A DNA stretch of 64,000 nucleotides from Prochlorococcus marinus XMU1412 (GCF_017696315.1 NZ_JAAORJ010000002.1:248001-312000), one strand, 5' to 3'. Positions 18,317 to 26,901 are shown, counted from the stretch's first letter. Made by a program: numbers and translations. The notes: a model not told the origin generated them from the letters alone.

Positions 18317-19933
18317 TTACTTTGAACTTGATCTTCCTAATCCTTGAAGGATTCCTTTCCCAACCAAACCGATAGCTTTGCCAACGACCTTTGTAAGGAA
18401 AGTTACGAAAAGATTACCGATATATTTTACAGCAACTTCTAACTGCGGTGCTACGGCATCTCTTATCTCAACTAACAATGTAACTTGTTTTTGTAGCCAT
18501 TCTAGATTCTCTAATTCTTTTTCCCTATTTTCATTTTTAAAGTAACGGGTAAATTTTTTATCGATAATATCAATATATTCTCGTTTACTCTCATACAAGT
18601 AGATAGGCATATAAATATAGTCATGCCAGCGATTGTAGTTATTAATATTATTTCTAAATCTTTCAAAATTTCTTGTGGATTGTAATTCGGGATTTATAAG
18701 TACAGTTCTTAATTCAGGCCAAGAAGAACAAATATTAAAGATTTCAGAAGCTAATAAATTACAGTTCCTTATTGTCCAGTTTGAAATTATATTTTCAAGG
18801 ATCAAAAACGATTCTGTTTCATATAGAGGGAGTAATTTCCCATCATAGTCAAGAGCTTCATTTTTGATAATTGGCTCAATAAACATAATCGATTCATGTG
18901 ATTCTCTATCTATCTCTTCGCAACTTACCTCACTATAAATAAAATCATTTATTGAAATCGATTCGCCTCCTTTTTTTAATCGAAAATAACTGTCTGTGAT
19001 ATTTGAAATTGTATTAACTTTAAGTTCTTTTATAAGAGAATTTAAGTCATCTTTAAAATCTTTCGCCTTATAGTTTTCCTTAATATTTTTTACTAAATTA
19101 TCTAACTCATCTAACATTTTGCAAATTAGTCGCGAAATGAATTCTTTCTTTATTCCAGAGAGAATTATTGATGAATTATTAAATTCAACCTGTAAGTTAG
19201 TTGAGCTATACCTTTCTTTTAGTCTATCTAAAATCAAATTCCATATTTCTGCAGTGTTTTTATCTTTAATGAAAACAGTGTTCTTATTTTCAAGATTAAT
19301 TTTATTTTCAGTGTAAACTGCCTCTGTATAAAGTTCTAGTGAATTACCCCATAAGAAAATTAGAAAAGATTTTGCAGTAATAAGTTCTCTTAATCTTCCT
19401 TTTAAAATGAATTTATAAAATTCTGGTGTTGAATCAGAGTTGACATATTTGAATATATAGTTAATTTCAGAATCTATTTGTTTAAGACCTGAAGTTAGAA
19501 TTTTTTGACTAAAAGAGAGAGGCTTATTTTTGTTTAATTGAACTTGGGAATTATTTTCAATATCAAATACCCTTCCTTCATTTAAAATGGTATCAATAGA
19601 TTCAAGAACTTTTTCTGCACTGGGATTTAAAAGAAAACCTTCAGCATTTAACGATGGAGGGGTATTTGCTTCATAAACAAGTTCGCCAGAGAGAATTATA
19701 AGAAACTTTGACTCATCATATCTTTCTCTTAATTTTAATAATTCTAACCTTATAAGATCTTCTGATTGAAAATTAAGAACATTCCATATAACTAAATCTG
19801 GAGTTTTTTCACCTGTTCCATTATTAAAATTAATTTCTAAATTTTGGTCTAGTGATGTTAACTTAAGCGTTAAAGATTCTGCTATTAAGCTTGGAGCAAT
19901 AATCAATATCGATTTTTTTGAAATTAATTCCAA
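18317..19933 (-). CDS. Ycf55-like DUF3685 protein with degenerate receiver domain
   Basis: A 538-residue protein. Residues 8-115 read like a response-regulator receiver (SILIIAPSLIAESLTLKL; FLIILSGELVYEA; AEGFLLNPSAEKVLESI), but the phospho-acceptor position reads DLVIWNVLN, so it likely cannot be phosphorylated. The remainder is the DUF3685 domain found in cyanobacteria and as Ycf55 in red-algal plastids. It ends in a helical segment (YIGNLFVTFLTKVVGKAIGL). It heads the minus-strand run that ends at leuB. Function unknown. Confidence 0.72.
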   Translation of the reverse strand: MELISKKSILIIAPSLIAESLTLKLTSLDQNLEINFNNGTGEKTPDLVIWNVLNFQSEDLIRLELLKLRERYDESKFLIILSGELVYEANTPPSLNAEGFLLNPSAEKVLESIDTILNEGRVFDIENNSQVQLNKNKPLSFSQKILTSGLKQIDSEINYIFKYVNSDSTPEFYKFILKGRLRELITAKSFLIFLWGNSLELYTEAVYTENKINLENKNTVFIKDKNTAEIWNLILDRLKERYSSTNLQVEFNNSSIILSGIKKEFISRLICKMLDELDNLVKNIKENYKAKDFKDDLNSLIKELKVNTISNITDSYFRLKKGGESISINDFIYSEVSCEEIDRESHESIMFIEPIIKNEALDYDGKLLPLYETESFLILENIISNWTIRNCNLLASEIFNICSSWPELRTVLINPELQSTRNFERFRNNINNYNRWHDYIYMPIYLYESKREYIDIIDKKFTRYFKNENREKELENLEWLQKQVTLLVEIRDAVAPQLEVAVKYIGNLFVTFLTKVVGKAIGLVGKGILQGLGRSSSK

Positions 19934-20012
19934 GACTAGATTTCTTATCTCTTATACAAAATTAACTAACAATTACTGCAAACACCAGCCTTAAATCAAT
20001 TTTTATACTCTT

Positions 20013-20780
20013 TTAAGCGTAGTAATTTGTGTTTAAATCAAAGTCATTTAGTCTCTCTTCTGACAATATATTATTCGCTTCGTTTATCGTGAATTTATTC
20101 TCATAAAGAGCTTTACCTACTATTACTCCAAAGAGTCCAGAGTTTTCATATTTTAGTAACGATAATAAATCAGAAATTGAACCTATACCTCCTGAGGCTA
20201 TTACTGGGATATCTGTAATTTCAAGTATGCTTTTTATGAATTCTTCATTTGTCCCTTCTAAAGTCCCATCTGTATTTATATCTGTAACAATAAAACTAGC
20301 AATTTTAAATGAAGAAAACTCCTTTACTAGATCTGTGGCAAAAATATTAGATTGCTCAAGCCAACCCCTTGTACTAACTTTTCCATCTTTTGCATCTATC
20401 CCAACAATTATCCTTCCTGGAAATTTATTTGATAAGTCTTTAACTAGTTCTTTATTTTCTATTGCAGATGTTCCCATGATAACTTTCTCAATACCATAAG
20501 AAAATAATTGTTCTATCCTTTCTTGAGACCTTATCCCCCCACCTATTTGAATTGGTATGTTAACTGTTTTTGCAATCTTTTTTATTGATTTATCGTTTGT
20601 TGGGGATCCAGTTTTTGCAGCATCTAAATCAACTATATGTATATATTTGGCTCCTTCGCTTTCCCAAAATTTAGCTTGCTCATGAGGCTCTTTTGTGAAG
20701 TCTTTTCTTTTATTAAAGTCGCCTTTAAAAAGCCTTACACACTTACCATTCATTAAATCAATTGCTGGTATTAGGTCCAT
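20013..20780 (-). CDS. hisA: ProFAR isomerase (histidine synthesis)
   Basis: 1-(5-phosphoribosyl)-5-[(5-phosphoribosylamino)methylideneamino]imidazole-4-carboxamide isomerase, a TIM-barrel enzyme of histidine synthesis. The 255 residues begin MDLIPAIDLMNGKCVRLFKG, with catalytic Asp8. IVGIDAKDGKVSTRGW and TDINTDGTLEG (second catalytic Asp) follow, then IPVIASGGIGS for phosphate binding. Stand-alone gene, divergent from the epimerase across 92 bases. Confidence 0.96.
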   Translation of the reverse strand: MDLIPAIDLMNGKCVRLFKGDFNKRKDFTKEPHEQAKFWESEGAKYIHIVDLDAAKTGSPTNDKSIKKIAKTVNIPIQIGGGIRSQERIEQLFSYGIEKVIMGTSAIENKELVKDLSNKFPGRIIVGIDAKDGKVSTRGWLEQSNIFATDLVKEFSSFKIASFIVTDINTDGTLEGTNEEFIKSILEITDIPVIASGGIGSISDLLSLLKYENSGLFGVIVGKALYENKFTINEANNILSEERLNDFDLNTNYYA

Positions 20781-20872
20781 AGAATCATCCTTTTCATTAA
20801 TTACTTATTAGTAGTACTATTCAATATGTAATTCTATTTAAGATTACTACTTCAGTTAAATATTTTTTGAAT

Positions 20873-21793
20873 ATGAAAATTCTTGTAATGGGCGGCACTA
20901 GATTTGTTGGCAAGTCTTTGGTTGGAAAGTTATTAAGTAAAAATTATGATATTGATATTTTCACGAGAGGTAATAAAAGTAATCCTGAAAAAACAAATTT
21001 AATTAAGGGTGATAGAAATAATTCAGAAGATATCGTCAAGCTAAGAAATGAAAAGTATGATGTTGTTTTTGATATTTCTGGACGAGAGTTAGAACAAACC
21101 AAACTTCTTTTAGAAAATTTAGATAACTCTTTCGAGAGATACATATATGTAAGCTCTGCAGGTGTTTATAAAGATAATTGTGAACTACCCTTATCCGAAG
21201 TTGATCCAATTGATCCAGAAAGTAGGCACAAAGGAAAGTTTGAGACAGAAAATTGGTTAAAAAACCAAAAAATTCCTTTTACAAGTTTTAGACCTACTTA
21301 TATTTATGGACCAGGAAATTATAATAAAATTGAAAATTGGTTTTTTGAAAGGTTATTTACTAAAAAATCAATTCCAATTCCTGGTGACGGTTCTTTAATT
21401 ACTCAGCTAGGCCATGTTTCGGATCTAACTGATGTAATGATTAGGTGCATAAATTTTGAAAATTCCAAAAATAATATTTACAATTGTTCAGGTGAAAAAG
21501 GAGTAACAATCAAGGGTTTAATTTATTTCTGTGCAAATGTTCTTGGATTAAACCAAAATGAAATTTCTTTAAGAACATTTGATTATCAAAAATTAGATCC
21601 TAAGTCTAGAAAGGGATTTCCAATTAGATTAAATCATTATCAGACTGATATATCTAAGATAAAACGTGATTTAGAGTGGGCGCCTACTTTTGATTTACTT
21701 AATGGTCTAAAGGATAGTTTTGTGAATGATTTTAATATTAAAAAGAGTGAGGAGTTTGATGAAAATTCAGATAATATTCTTTTTAATTCTTAA
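20873..21793 (+). CDS. CSP41-like NAD-dependent epimerase/dehydratase
   Basis: A 306-residue extended short-chain dehydrogenase. The start is taken as ATG 20873 (MKILVMGGTRFVGKSL), since the frame's upstream TTG would add only two residues before the Rossmann GGTRFVG motif. Typical blocks include VSSAGVYKDN, FRPTYIYGPGN and the C-terminal SDIKRDLEWAPTFD-like region. The sequence resembles the cyanobacterial and plastid CSP41 group, which bind or cut RNA in plastids, and retains the NAD fold but not the standard YxxxK pair. It overlaps pgsA tail-to-tail by 27 bases. Confidence 0.85.
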   Translation: MKILVMGGTRFVGKSLVGKLLSKNYDIDIFTRGNKSNPEKTNLIKGDRNNSEDIVKLRNEKYDVVFDISGRELEQTKLLLENLDNSFERYIYVSSAGVYKDNCELPLSEVDPIDPESRHKGKFETENWLKNQKIPFTSFRPTYIYGPGNYNKIENWFFERLFTKKSIPIPGDGSLITQLGHVSDLTDVMIRCINFENSKNNIYNCSGEKGVTIKGLIYFCANVLGLNQNEISLRTFDYQKLDPKSRKGFPIRLNHYQTDISKIKRDLEWAPTFDLLNGLKDSFVNDFNIKKSEEFDENSDNILFNS

Positions 21794-22306
21794 ATAGCCT
21801 AATAAAGTCACAAAAGTCAGGATGAACCCTAACCAATAAAAAATTAAAGCCAAATTATTAAAGAAGCTAATTTTTAATGGTGTAAAGAAGGTAATTACTG
21901 AAATGAAGAAGAAAAATGTTTTATATTTTCCTAACATTGATGCTGGTAAACCGTCTTTTGTAGAGTTCCTTAGGCTAGAGATAATTAATTCTCTAAATAA
22001 AATTAATGACAAAGACCAGAAGGGTATAAAATTATTTTTACAAAGGAAGGTCAAAGGAATTAAATAGAATACTTTATCGCTTAAGGGATCAAGGATAGCT
22101 CCTAATCTGGTTTTAAGATTAAATTTCCTTGCAATTAACCCGTCAAAATAATCAGTTAAGCCTCCAATAATGATCAATATAAAGACATAAAAAGGTCTGT
22201 TAGTTTCTAAAAAAAGTATTAATGGAAATACAAGGAAAAGTCGAGATATCGATAGTAAATTTGGAATATTCAATGCCAATTTTTTAAGATTTTTTCTTAA
22301 TAACAA
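21767..22306 (-). CDS. pgsA: CDP-diacylglycerol-glycerol-3-phosphate phosphatidyltransferase
   Basis: Makes phosphatidylglycerophosphate, the committed step to phosphatidylglycerol, an essential thylakoid lipid. The 179-residue membrane protein has a perfect CDP-alcohol phosphotransferase motif, D-x2-DG-x2-AR-x8-G-x3-D-x3-D, spelled DYFDGLIARKF, then G, then DPLSD. Several hydrophobic helices follow. The 3' end overlaps the end of the epimerase gene by 27 bases on the opposite strand. Confidence 0.93.
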   Translation of the reverse strand: MLLRKNLKKLALNIPNLLSISRLFLVFPLILFLETNRPFYVFILIIIGGLTDYFDGLIARKFNLKTRLGAILDPLSDKVFYLIPLTFLCKNNFIPFWSLSLILFRELIISSLRNSTKDGLPASMLGKYKTFFFFISVITFFTPLKISFFNNLALIFYWLGFILTFVTLLGYLRIKKNII

Positions 22307-22490
22307 ATTAGTTTTTGTATATAAAAAATATATTACACTCTCAACAAGCTTAATTTTTTAGGAAAAATATTAGATGGTTTTTGATTCTAGATTCTAAAAT
22401 TTAATTTAAATATGAATCCTAAAGATTATAAACTCAACTTCTCTTTATGAATGATGATGTTTTATATTACAAAATTATTCCTTATATCTA

Positions 22491-23102
22491 ATGCAGCCTC
22501 ATAGCCTAAAGCTATCTCCAGAATCTGATTTGATAAATTCAATTAAAGAATATTCTTTATCGAATAATTTATACGGGTATGTTTCTGGAGTGGTTGGTAA
22601 TCTTAGAACAGTTTGTATTCAATGCCCAGGTAATCAAGAGATAAATAAATTTGAAGGAAATCTAGAGATAGTTTCTTTAAATGGACATTTTAATAAAGGA
22701 GATGTTCATTTACATTTGAGTTTTGCAGATGAGGGATGTAATGTGTTTGGCGGGCATCTTGAGGAGGGATGTATTGTAAAAAAAGGTACTGATGTATTAT
22801 TACTTTCTTTTGAACAGAAAATTATTAATATCTCAAATCATGATTTAATCACTAATGAATCACGTGTAAAAGCATATATTTTAAAGGATTGTCCTTGGTC
22901 TAAAAGAGCAATTAGGTTGCTTAATTCTTTATCTATCCCTCATGAAGTTACTCTAATAGACAATGATGAGAGCTTTCAAAAAATTATGGCTCAAAGTAGC
23001 CATAATACTTTCCCTCAAATATTTTTGGATAATAAATTTTATGGAGGATATGATGAACTTTCAGAACAAGCAAAATTGGATAACTTAATTTCATTTAAGT
23101 AA
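22491..23102 (+). CDS. PPC (DUF296) domain fused to a glutaredoxin domain
   Basis: A 203-residue two-domain protein. Residues 1-118 match the PPC/DUF296 fold: LKLSPESDLINSIKEYS, GYVSGVVGNLR, EIVSLNGHF, DVHLHLSFADEGCNVFGGHLEEG, with His73, His75 and His89 as possible metal ligands. Residues 126-203 match a glutaredoxin: VKAYILKDCPWSKRAIRLL with active site C134-P-W-S137, cis-Pro175 in TFPQIF, and GGYDEL at 185-190 for glutathione binding. The active site has one Cys, like monothiol glutaredoxins, although class II glutaredoxins usually have CGFS. I infer a redox or Fe-S linked role. It is divergent from pgsA with 184 bases between. Confidence 0.88.
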   Translation: MQPHSLKLSPESDLINSIKEYSLSNNLYGYVSGVVGNLRTVCIQCPGNQEINKFEGNLEIVSLNGHFNKGDVHLHLSFADEGCNVFGGHLEEGCIVKKGTDVLLLSFEQKIINISNHDLITNESRVKAYILKDCPWSKRAIRLLNSLSIPHEVTLIDNDESFQKIMAQSSHNTFPQIFLDNKFYGGYDELSEQAKLDNLISFK

Positions 23103-23112
23103 TCTAAATTTT

Positions 23113-23301
23113 TTAAATATCACGATTAGTAAGCTTTTCAGCAACTAATTCGTCCTCTAACTGCTTTATTAATCTTGATACAAGACTTTGAAATTCTGGT
23201 TGACAGCCTTTAAATGCAGCTTTATGTCTTATTGGCTCATTTCTAGTTCTTAAATCAGTAAGCATTAATTGTAATGCATCAATTTTGGGATTTATTTTCA
23301 T
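23113..23301 (-). CDS. Small conserved picocyanobacterial protein (DUF3136-like)
   Basis: A 62-residue helical protein, MKINPKIDALQLMLTDLRTR onward, without membrane segment or signal. One Cys (FKGCQPEFQSL). The length and composition fit the small DUF3136 family that I associate with marine Synechococcus and Prochlorococcus, but I cannot confirm the assignment. It is convergent with the PPC-glutaredoxin gene and 26 bases from the next minus-strand gene, so may be in an operon with it. Confidence 0.65.
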   Translation of the reverse strand: MKINPKIDALQLMLTDLRTRNEPIRHKAAFKGCQPEFQSLVSRLIKQLEDELVAEKLTNRDI

Positions 23302-23327
23302 AGTTTTAATTTATATATTTACATCTT

Positions 23328-23987
23328 TTAAATCATTTGCATAGCTTTTTTAAAAGATATCTTTTTATTATCATTCGAACTTGTAACTTCTATTAATTTA
23401 TTTATGGATTCTTTGTTTTTTAAAGAATCTATACAACATTGCGCAACTAATCTCCTTGGGATTGATCCATTAATTTGAGTATCCTCTTTTGAATAATTTA
23501 TATTTTCTGATTTAATATCTTCATTTTCCTTTAATCCTCCAGGTCTAATAATAGTCCATTCAAAATTTGCATTGCGTAGAAAGTTTTCACCTAATTTCTT
23601 CCAAATAAGAATTAAGCCAAATAAGTTTAATGGGTGAAATAATTTACCAGTACAAAGGGAACTAACTAAAATAACTCTTTTAATACCAACTCTTTTGCAA
23701 CTCTCTAATTGCCTGTATACACCTAATGCATCAACCTTTGCGGGACCAGTTAAATCTAATGATGCTCTCGCTCCAGTCGCAATTATCAAAGCATCAATAT
23801 CTTTTAACGCTTCATCAAGTTCTCCTTTTTTGTCTAATGAAATCCTAATTGTTTCTAAACGCTCTAGTCCTGCTGAGACTTTTGAATTCTTTCTGATGAT
23901 TTGCCTTACTTTATATCCTTTCTTAACTGCTTCTTCGGAAATTCTATAACCTGTTTTCCCCGATGCACCAGTAATTGCTATTTTCAT
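23328..23987 (-). CDS. NAD(P)-binding atypical short-chain dehydrogenase
   Basis: A 219-residue Rossmann protein. MKIAITGASGKTGYRISEEA gives the GASGKTG dinucleotide loop, then ALIIATGARASLD, VILVSSLCTGK and WTIIRPGGL. This is the NmrA-like/SDR_a5 group, with members in chloroplasts (Tic62-like, HCF173-like). There is no YxxxK active site, so it may serve as an NADPH-bound scaffold or sensor. The substrate is unknown. Confidence 0.82.
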   Translation of the reverse strand: MKIAITGASGKTGYRISEEAVKKGYKVRQIIRKNSKVSAGLERLETIRISLDKKGELDEALKDIDALIIATGARASLDLTGPAKVDALGVYRQLESCKRVGIKRVILVSSLCTGKLFHPLNLFGLILIWKKLGENFLRNANFEWTIIRPGGLKENEDIKSENINYSKEDTQINGSIPRRLVAQCCIDSLKNKESINKLIEVTSSNDNKKISFKKAMQMI

Positions 23988-24022
23988 GATTAAAGAACTA
24001 ATTTAAATATTATATAAATTTC

Positions 24023-24676
24023 TTAAGGCTTTTTACATATAAATTTCTTTTTTCTTTTGGGATAAAGAGTGCGACATAAATAACATTTTGTTCCATCACA
24101 GCCTCTTGCTGTACAGTATTCTCTGCCATAAAAGATTATTTGCAAATGTAAGTTATTCCAATCATTAACAGGAAATATTTTTTTTAAGTCTTTTTCTGTT
24201 TGAACTACGCTATCGCCATTTGATAGACCCCATCTTTGTGCCAACCTGTGTATGTGAGTATCGACTGGGAATGAGGGTATTTTAAACACTTGAGACATTA
24301 CAACTGAGGCTGTTTTATGACCTACCCCTGGAAGAGATTCAAGCTTCTCAAAAGAATCTGGGACCGTACCATTATGCTTCTCAATCAATAATTTAGATAA
24401 GTTATAGATGTTCTTTGATTTTTGATTAGATAGACCTAAAAATTTTATGTATTCGTAAATGCCATTAATACCTAGCTGTATCATCTTTTCTGGATTATCT
24501 GCAACTTTAAATAAGCTTTTTGTTAATTCATTAACTTTCTTATCTGTTGATTGAGCACTTAAAACTACGGCGACTAGAAGAGTATAGGCATTTGTATGAT
24601 CAAGGGGTATTGGAGGCGATGGATATAGCTTTTTGAGTTCCTTGCGTATTATTTCTGCTCTTTCAGACTTTCTCAT
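24023..24676 (-). CDS. nth: Endonuclease III with altered Cys cluster
   Basis: DNA glycosylase/AP lyase that removes oxidised pyrimidines. 217 residues. The helix-hairpin-helix LPGVGHKTA (115-123) with catalytic Lys121, and the catalytic Asp139 in FPVDTHIHRL, are intact. The Cys pattern at the C-terminus is C188-x4-C193-x4-C198-x2-C201-x12-C214, unlike the C-x6-C-x2-C-x5-C of the E. coli 4Fe-4S cluster. Cluster binding is therefore uncertain, and a variant site or no cluster is possible. Confidence 0.93.
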   Translation of the reverse strand: MRKSERAEIIRKELKKLYPSPPIPLDHTNAYTLLVAVVLSAQSTDKKVNELTKSLFKVADNPEKMIQLGINGIYEYIKFLGLSNQKSKNIYNLSKLLIEKHNGTVPDSFEKLESLPGVGHKTASVVMSQVFKIPSFPVDTHIHRLAQRWGLSNGDSVVQTEKDLKKIFPVNDWNNLHLQIIFYGREYCTARGCDGTKCYLCRTLYPKRKKKFICKKP

Positions 24677-24753
24677 TAAATTTAAAAATAAAATGGTGTA
24701 TAAAATTATACATGGGATATTTTAGGTGAATATTTTCTGCTACCTTAATATAT

Positions 24754-25830
24754 TTGAATAAGAAGAACTTAGTGAAAAATGATGCGTTAACAATTGATGA
24801 TTTGCATCATAAATACGATAAGAGAGAATGTTCAAATTGGATATTAAACGAAATTAATCTGAAAATTGAAAATGGCGAATTGTTAGGGTTACTTGGTCCT
24901 TCTGGTTGCGGAAAAACTACTCTTTTAAGATTAATCGCGGGGTTCGAATATCCCTCTAAAGGGAGGATTTCTCTAAATGATAAGGAAATTTCTAGTAGGA
25001 AAAAAATTCTTAGTCCTGAGAAAAGAAATATTGGTATGGTTTTTCAAGACTATGCACTTTTCCCTCATTTAACTGTTTTGGAAAATGTAATTTTTGGGTT
25101 GAAAAACAAAAAAGACAGATCTAGAGTTGACTATTTATTGAATGTTGTTGGTCTTGATAATTTTGTTGAAAGGTACCCACATGAACTGTCTGGAGGCCAA
25201 AAACAAAGACTCGCAATTGCGAGAGCTCTTGCTCCAGGTACAAATTTTATTTTATTAGATGAACCTTTTTGTAGTCTTGATATGCATGTCAAACTAAAAT
25301 TGAGAAGTGAACTCCCTAATATCCTAAAAGGTTGTAATGCAAGCGGATTGATGGTTACTCATGATCCGGAAGAAGCGATGTCAATTTGTGATAAGGTCGC
25401 CGTTATGAATGATGGGAAAATACATCAAATTGATACGCCAATTAACCTTCTAAATAATCCCAAGACCATATTTGTTAGTAGTTTTATTTTGGGTAATAAT
25501 ATTATTAATCTCAAAAAAAATGGTAATTCATATATTTCTTGTTTAGGTGAAATAAATTGTTCAGAGTATTTGAAAAATACAGGTATCAAAAGTATGTCAA
25601 TTTCGCCTAAATTTATTTCAATTAAAAGATCAGAATCTGGTGAGGCGATTGTTATGTCTAAAGAATTTCTTGGAGAATTTCTTATATATAAAGTATCTAT
25701 TAATGGAAACATATTGCGGGTTAGAACTGATATTAATAATCTTCTAAATAATGGTGATAAATGTTCTCTTTCTATAAATAAAAATAGTTTTTATTTTTTA
25801 TATCCTGGAGCACATAAGGTAAATATATAG
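24754..25830 (+). CDS. futC: Ferric-iron-type ABC transporter ATP-binding protein
   Basis: A 358-residue ATPase of the iron/spermidine/sulfate group. Walker A LLGPSGCGKTTLLRL, Q-loop VFQDYALFPHLT, signature ELSGGQKQRLAIARA, Walker B FILLDEPFCSLD and the H-loop MVTHDPEEA are all present. A C-terminal TOBE domain follows (residues about 245-355). The context with ferritin and Fur-like boxes suggests Fe(III) import. The permease and binding protein are not nearby. The start is TTG 24754, or GTG 24772 six codons later, as no ATG opens the frame before the ABC domain. Confidence 0.82.
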   Translation: MNKKNLVKNDALTIDDLHHKYDKRECSNWILNEINLKIENGELLGLLGPSGCGKTTLLRLIAGFEYPSKGRISLNDKEISSRKKILSPEKRNIGMVFQDYALFPHLTVLENVIFGLKNKKDRSRVDYLLNVVGLDNFVERYPHELSGGQKQRLAIARALAPGTNFILLDEPFCSLDMHVKLKLRSELPNILKGCNASGLMVTHDPEEAMSICDKVAVMNDGKIHQIDTPINLLNNPKTIFVSSFILGNNIINLKKNGNSYISCLGEINCSEYLKNTGIKSMSISPKFISIKRSESGEAIVMSKEFLGEFLIYKVSINGNILRVRTDINNLLNNGDKCSLSINKNSFYFLYPGAHKVNI

Positions 25831-25837
25831 AATTTAT

Positions 25838-25960
25838 TTATAGGCAATTACACTTGCCTCCCTTCCAATTAGAGCATTTTTTCTTTTTACATTTCTTTTT
25901 TTTACTTTTATATATTTTTTTAGTTAATAGCAGTTCAGAAAAACTGTACTCTGAATTCAT
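25838..25960 (-). CDS. 40-aa Lys/Cys-rich peptide beside a Fur-like box
   Basis: A short frame with ATG (complement at 25958-25960) and TAA (25838-25840). The 40 residues have an unusual C-terminal half with 13 Lys and 4 Cys in 22 positions (Cys24, Cys29, Cys37, Cys39, the last two as CNC). It starts 16 bases from a Fur-box-like sequence and faces away from ferritin. The residues suggest metal or cluster binding, possibly with nucleic acid or acidic partners. There is no recognisable family, and the coding call rests on the start, stop and composition. It is convergent with the ABC ATPase gene, 7 bases apart. Confidence 0.55.
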   Translation of the reverse strand: MNSEYSFSELLLTKKIYKSKKKKCKKKKCSNWKGGKCNCL

Positions 25961-25976
25961 TTATAGTATTGCGAGT

Positions 25977-25995
25977 GATTTTCATTATCATATTA
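25977..25995. promoter_or_regulatory. Fur-box-like sequence upstream of ferritin
   Basis: GATTTTCATTATCATATTA matches the E. coli Fur consensus GATAATGATTATCATTATC at 13 of 19 bases, with the core CATTATCAT-like part perfect. It sits between the Lys/Cys peptide (start 25960) and ferritin (start 26074), so it could act on both. Counted by eye against the consensus. Confidence 0.5.
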
Positions 25996-26073
25996 TTTAA
26001 TTTAATTTAAAGTATTTATTAATTACTAATTTATACAAAATGTTGTATTATTTAGTTAGATACTTATCTGAAA

Positions 26074-26628
26074 ATGAATGAAAATAATTTAAAAACAAAG
26101 AAATTAATTAATTTTGGTCCATCTGGAAGAGCTGTCGCTCAACCAATAGACAATAGTTTATTGGATAACATTTTTGAACATCTAACAATGGAAAGATATG
26201 CCAATGTTCAATATTTTTCTATGTATCTATGGTTTCAAGAACGTGATTTAAATGGATTTGCCTCTCATTTTCTAAGTGAATCACAAGGTGAAATGGAACA
26301 TGCTCAGAAATTTGCAGATTACTTAATCGCAAGAGGACAAAGCGTAAAATTAGATGAAATTCCTGCACCCGTTCAAACATGGGATTCAATAGAGGAGCTG
26401 ATTTCTTATTCTTTCAACATGGAGGCTGATTTAACTTCATCTCTACAACAACTTTATTCAATATCAGAAAGAATTTCAGATACAAGAACTAACGTATTTT
26501 TAGATCCAATTATAGAGGCTCAAACACAATCAGAAGATGAATTTGCCAACATACTGGGCAAAGTAAAGTTTGCTTCTAATCAACCTTCGGCGATCTTATT
26601 AATAGATAGTGATTTAAAGAAAAAATAA
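26074..26628 (+). CDS. ftn: Ferritin
   Basis: Iron storage protein, oxidising Fe(II) and keeping a mineral core. 184 residues with a four-helix bundle. Ferroxidase residues are Glu40 (TMERYANVQYFSMYLW), Tyr47, and the Glu73/His76 pair of GEMEHAQKF. A later Glu in NMEADLTSSLQQL and Gln in EAQTQSEDEF complete the site. An N-terminal extension of about 25 residues precedes the first helix. Marine cyanobacterial ferritins of this type are known. A Fur-box-like site lies upstream. Its 3' end overlaps the opposite-strand gene by 15 bases. Confidence 0.95.
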   Translation: MNENNLKTKKLINFGPSGRAVAQPIDNSLLDNIFEHLTMERYANVQYFSMYLWFQERDLNGFASHFLSESQGEMEHAQKFADYLIARGQSVKLDEIPAPVQTWDSIEELISYSFNMEADLTSSLQQLYSISERISDTRTNVFLDPIIEAQTQSEDEFANILGKVKFASNQPSAILLIDSDLKKK

Positions 26629-26901
26629 ATTACTTTCAAATTTATTTTCATTCAATGTCCTTTTGGTTATTTCAAAAAGTAAATTCGAAAAGTTGATTTT
26701 CTCATTATTTTTATTTAAGGTTTCAGCTATTTTATGAATCTCATTTACTCTTTTAAAAATATTTTTGTTTTCAGTAAGTAACCTTCCCTTCAATGCTTTA
26801 TTCTCTGTGGTTTTGTAGGATTGCTTGATATTTCTGAGTCTATTCGATAAAACATCAACTTCCATTAACAAGTTGTTAGTAAGTGATTGTGATTCCTTCA
26901 T
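26614..26901 (-). CDS. Small helical protein coupled to Crp regulator, unknown
   Basis: Open from 26943, but the likely start is the ATG at 26901 (MKESQSLTNNLLMEVDVLSN), giving 95 residues and a 5-base gap to the end of the regulator gene. It is all helical, charged and Asn/Lys-rich, with heptad-like Leu spacing (LSNRLRNIKQSYKTTE), so it may form a coiled coil. No Cys, no membrane segment. It is next to the Crp-family gene and convergent with ferritin, which hints at an iron-stress role. No family is recognised. Confidence 0.65.
   Translation of the reverse strand: MKESQSLTNNLLMEVDVLSNRLRNIKQSYKTTENKALKGRLLTENKNIFKRVNEIHKIAETLNKNNEKINFSNLLFEITKRTLNENKFESNLFFL

Noticed and set aside
22447-22491. 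A 14-codon frame (MNDDVLYYKIIPYI) just before the PPC-glutaredoxin gene
   Set aside because: Too short, no ribosome binding site, and its stop lies at the next start. No Trp/His/Leu run to suggest a leader peptide.
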